Assembly (NCBI GenBank): GCA_030740295.1
Contig: JASLXP010000613.1
Coordinates: 1 to 16,457, forward strand
Length of the DNA: 16,457 nucleotides
Reading direction: 5' to 3'
Origin: Planctomycetota bacterium
GTDB taxonomy: Bacteria > Planctomycetota > PUPC01 > JACPCR01
This document shows, one piece after another, positions 13,675 to 16,457 of this stretch; within the stretch, counting starts at the first letter, position 1; every line of letters starts with the position of its first letter. The notes beneath the pieces were generated by a model that saw only the letters and a program-made list of their open reading frames with translations, was not told where the DNA came from and ran no database searches. Position numbers and translations under genes: made by a program.

Positions 13675-16284
13675 TCATGGGCTCAACGAGACGGGCATCG
13701 GGCCAGCGTGGCCGTGGCTCTCGCCTTTCGTATCGCCGTTGAAATGAAACAAGGCACGCGTGTGTTCGTCGAGCCTCAGCTCCCCGTCTCGAGATGGGGG
13801 TATGAAGTCGGCCGTGTATCGCTGCACATCGGAGAGGCGCAGTTCGTCGTAGGCCGCGTCGATCTTGCCTGAGAGAGAAAACTGTTTCGGCCGGTCGGCC
13901 GGCAGTTGGCCTTCCCAACGATAGGAATACTGCATTCCTGCTCTTCCGTTGACGAAAAGCCTAGCCGTGAGAACCTTCGAGCGGGAAGTTCCCGTGAACG
14001 AAGCCTGTTCCTGTCTGCCCCACACCCAGGCGATGTGCGACCACCTGCCCCGTTCGATGACCGTCCTCCTGTAGGCGCGCATCGTGACGCGGCGCATCGG
14101 GCCGTCGGAATAGAACCAGCCGTAAAGGACATGGGAAAGAAGCCACTGCCTTGCCTTGAGGTCCTTCATGTAGCTTAGAGTCCAGGTATTACCCGTGCTC
14201 TGTATTCTCACCAGCCATTTCGTGTGTTTCTCTGGCAAATCGAAAACGCTCCAGTTCGGTCTGAAGAAGAATTCGATGGTACCCTGTTGGAACGGGACGA
14301 ACTGCCCGCCATCCCCGGAAGGATGATCCGGGCCGGCATTGAGTGAGAAACGGCGCCGGCCTGTCATGGACAGCGCCTGGTCACCATCAACGTTGACGGC
14401 GCCCGGGACGTATCGGACGTCCGTCGGAGCTTTTCCGGTCGATAGCTCGGCGGCTGCCGTTCGTTGCCATGGAATCTTGGGTATGAAGTAGCTCTTTGGG
14501 TCCTCTGCTGCGAAGAAAGGCGGCAGGTTCCGGACAGCCACCAGCCGGTATCCGGTAGCCTCAAAGCTCCACAAGCCGGGCTTGTCCGAGGGCAGATCGA
14601 TCCATCCGCTGACCGGTTTGCCATCGGCCCATGGCCGTCCGTCCGGGCTGAAGAGACTGGCTGCGCTTTCGAGGAGAATCCGGCCGTTTCTGCTGTTTTC
14701 GGGAACCTGGAAATACCATCGGACAGGCGGCGCCTGAGGCGGCATGGGTCGAAAGTAATCAGGAGCGTGCACCACCAGCGGTACGCGAGCGTGGGCCAGC
14801 GCGAAGTGGCTGCCCGGTGTGCTCGGAACAATCTCGTAGTCCCCTTCCGGAGCATCTTTTGGGACCCGAACCGTCACGGCGCCGCTGCTCGTCGAAGACA
14901 CCCGGCAGAGGTTCATACCCGATGTCGTCGCCGGCTCGATCGCCCTCAGCCGGACACCTCCCGCGGCGCCCTTCCCTCCGGTTTCGGTCTTAACGTCGAT
15001 TTCCAGGGACCCGTCGTCTCCTTTGTGCAATACGATGCTGGACGGATAACCGAAATCTTCGTAGCACGCCCAGGAACTTGCCGGAGTCTTGTCCGCGCCT
15101 GTCTTCACAACAACGTCCTGGGTGTAGGGAATGCCCTGGAACACGAACGTGCTGTCCTCTGCCCCGATGTTGCCGCTTGCGGAGCCAGTGACCTTGCCGG
15201 TATCCGGGTAGTAGGCGGTAGCAGCCTGGCGCATCTGGACGAGCAGCCCCTGAGCGTAAGACGGATCGCCAGCCCGGCGGTAAAGGAAGTGGCCAATCCT
15301 CCCCTGTGGATTCGTATAGAAAATCGGCCACTTGCCCAGCAGGTTGTGCCACCAAAATCCGGCGATCTTTGTGGACAAGTCGCTGTAGCGGTCCGACCCG
15401 TAGACGTTCCTCGCATCCAACAGAGCAGCGATGTCCACCTGGGTTTTATAAGTGGAGGACCGGTAGGGCCTCTCTTTGGTCAATCCGACTTCGCCTTCAG
15501 AATCCACAAAGGTATCGGTCGTGGCCTCAGCCAATGCCCGCAGCTCAGGATCCCACGTGAAAGAGTAAGCCTGGGTCAACAGCCGCATCAGCATCAGGCC
15601 ACGCCAGGAACGCTTCGCCTTTGCCTTGGTCCAGAATCGCTTTACGCCTTCCGCATATTGCAGCACATGATCCTTACCGCGACGGTATCCGGTCAGGTAA
15701 TAGAGGAGGATGAAGTTGTCCAGGTTCGAAGAGCTGGAGATCTCCATTACCGGATTGCCTTCCCAGTAGAACGGCAGGCATCCCTTGCCATCGCCCGTTT
15801 GCCGGTCCGTATCGCTGCTGACCACGTAGAGACCACGCACCTTACCATTGCCATTCCAGTGGGCGAAAATGTTATCCATGTAGGCCCTGTTGGTGGATTC
15901 AGCGAACTCCCGAATGCGCCGGTCACCCGAACGTGCGTAGATGAGCCAGAGGTCGCCCCGCAACGTGTAAGTGTAGGCGCTGTATCGATAGGGTTTGGCG
16001 AACTTCCCACTGTACTGCAGATGTGGGCCTGCAAAGTAGTCAACGAAACCATGCTCACCCCACTCGTCGATGCGCCGTTCCCAGACGTCGAAGGTTCCCT
16101 CGATCAATTTCTCGGCGAGTGCGAATCGCTTGATGTCCTTCGCATGGATCGGACCCAGTGCCTTGCTCTCGCAGATCCAGCCCGGCTCAGCTACCGCGAA
16201 GACAGGACGCGGTTGACGATATTGACGATATTGACGAAAACGCAAATGAAAGAGATCTTGAATTTCGTCAGCTTTACGAAACAC
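13675..16284 (-). CDS. Lyase-like protein with C-terminal LamG domain, apparently 5'-truncated
   Basis: 869-residue frame. Residues about 28-330 form an alpha-helical region (VFAVAEPGW, HGFVDYFAGPHLQYSGKF, YTYTLRGDLWLIYARSGDRR, LTGYRRGKD, KRFWTKAKAKRSWRGL) like the alpha-toroid part of exo-rhamnogalacturonan-lyase-type (YetA-like) proteins. A beta-rich region follows (about 390-650), then a concanavalin/LamG-like domain (660-850: GTIEFFFRPNW, RWSHIAWVWG, ARLFVNGRAG, KIDAAYDELRLSD, ALFHFNG). Relatives act outside the cell on plant or algal polysaccharides, but this frame has no signal peptide: it opens with a GTG at 16284 without a ribosome-binding site and with low-complexity RQYRQYRQPRP. It looks as if the original N-terminus was lost near 16200. 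An in-frame TAA at 16300-16302 blocks extension. The specific enzyme activity is a guess. Confidence 0.6.
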   Translation of the reverse strand: MFRKADEIQDLFHLRFRQYRQYRQPRPVFAVAEPGWICESKALGPIHAKDIKRFALAEKLIEGTFDVWERRIDEWGEHGFVDYFAGPHLQYSGKFAKPYRYSAYTYTLRGDLWLIYARSGDRRIREFAESTNRAYMDNIFAHWNGNGKVRGLYVVSSDTDRQTGDGKGCLPFYWEGNPVMEISSSSNLDNFILLYYLTGYRRGKDHVLQYAEGVKRFWTKAKAKRSWRGLMLMRLLTQAYSFTWDPELRALAEATTDTFVDSEGEVGLTKERPYRSSTYKTQVDIAALLDARNVYGSDRYSDLSTKIAGFWWHNLLGKWPIFYTNPQGRIGHFLYRRAGDPSYAQGLLVQMRQAATAYYPDTGKVTGSASGNIGAEDSTFVFQGIPYTQDVVVKTGADKTPASSWACYEDFGYPSSIVLHKGDDGSLEIDVKTETGGKGAAGGVRLRAIEPATTSGMNLCRVSSTSSGAVTVRVPKDAPEGDYEIVPSTPGSHFALAHARVPLVVHAPDYFRPMPPQAPPVRWYFQVPENSRNGRILLESAASLFSPDGRPWADGKPVSGWIDLPSDKPGLWSFEATGYRLVAVRNLPPFFAAEDPKSYFIPKIPWQRTAAAELSTGKAPTDVRYVPGAVNVDGDQALSMTGRRRFSLNAGPDHPSGDGGQFVPFQQGTIEFFFRPNWSVFDLPEKHTKWLVRIQSTGNTWTLSYMKDLKARQWLLSHVLYGWFYSDGPMRRVTMRAYRRTVIERGRWSHIAWVWGRQEQASFTGTSRSKVLTARLFVNGRAGMQYSYRWEGQLPADRPKQFSLSGKIDAAYDELRLSDVQRYTADFIPPSRDGELRLDEHTRALFHFNGDTKGESHGHAGPMPVSLSP
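16213..16239 (+). repeat. Three tandem 9-mers (TTGACGATA)
   Basis: TTGACGATA, TTGACGATA, TTGACGAAA. They are in frame with the minus-strand ORF, giving RQYRQYRQP, and lie exactly where similarity of that ORF to lyase-like proteins appears to begin. Confidence 0.85.
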
Positions 16285-16335
16285 AAATCGAATGGCGAAT
16301 TACGCCTCCTGGACTCGGAAGAAGGTGCTGAATTG

Positions 16336-16457
16336 ATGGGACTCGCAACAACGAAAAGCGGCAGCCGGAGCGCACGAGCATTTAACCTCCTGGCAGCATT
16401 CCTGCTCGCGGCCACGGCACACGCAGAGATCACCAAAGTCTCAAGAGTGGTCGACGG
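16336..16457 (+). CDS. Secreted protein, N-terminus only (3' partial)
   Basis: The frame starts at ATG 16336 and runs off the window end (40 complete codons). It begins with a typical Sec signal peptide: basic n-region (TKSGSRSARA), hydrophobic FNLLAAFLLAATA, cleavage site AHA before EITKVSRVVDG. GAAGAAGG at 16319-16326 can serve as ribosome-binding site. Too little mature sequence is present to name it. It is head to head with the truncated lyase-like gene. Confidence 0.75.
   Translation, partial: MGLATTKSGSRSARAFNLLAAFLLAATAHAEITKVSRVVD

Overview
The window is one stretch of a moderately GC-rich bacterial chromosome. It looks like a planctomycete or a close relative in the PVC / deep-branching environmental group. 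The best taxonomic clue is a formaldehyde-activating enzyme (Fae) gene back to back with an ATP-grasp gene, a combination known from tetrahydromethanopterin (H4MPT)-linked C1 metabolism in Planctomycetes and methylotrophs. Secreted FGE-like, SGNH and lyase/LamG-type proteins and a tRNA without encoded CCA fit this, but none is diagnostic. I see no phage, integrase, transposase or CRISPR array.

Layout. 3-1130: C-terminal part of an MFS exporter whose tail runs into a short-unit repeat (1098-1263). 1395-2333: unrecognised soluble protein. 2500-4614 (minus strand): a two-gene cassette, a small SxtJ-like membrane protein followed by a NodU/CmcH-type carbamoyltransferase. 4926-6438 (plus): a primary-type sigma factor without region 1.1, adenine phosphoribosyltransferase (apt) and tRNA-Arg(CCU). 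6604-7960: a lipoprotein and a membrane-anchored TPR/YfgM-like protein. 7991-8288: two inverted heptamer arrays. 8307-9941: a likely operon of a secreted FGE-fold protein and a secreted SGNH hydrolase, closed by a strong bidirectional terminator. 10090-11900: divergent fae and the ATP-grasp gene. 12094-13626: a GT-C-like polytopic membrane protein. 13675-16284 (minus): a large polysaccharide-lyase-like protein with a C-terminal LamG domain that appears to lack its N-terminus. 16336 to the end: the start of a divergent secreted protein.

Most genes are ordinary housekeeping or envelope genes in short units. Four things stand out. (1) Intergenic arrays with a 7-bp period occur in several sequence versions; one encodes the end of the MFS protein, one forms a perfect 17-bp hairpin in front of apt, and one pair flanks about 260 bp in inverted orientation. 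(2) Two near-consensus promoters sit back to back between the carbamoyltransferase cassette and the sigma factor. (3) The fae/ATP-grasp pair implies H4MPT-dependent formaldehyde handling. (4) A truncated lyase gene lies head to head with a fresh signal-peptide start, suggesting rearrangement. I did not find a clearly novel multi-gene defence or biosynthetic system. The carbamoyltransferase/small-membrane-protein cassette and the heptamer arrays are the best candidates for undescribed biology.
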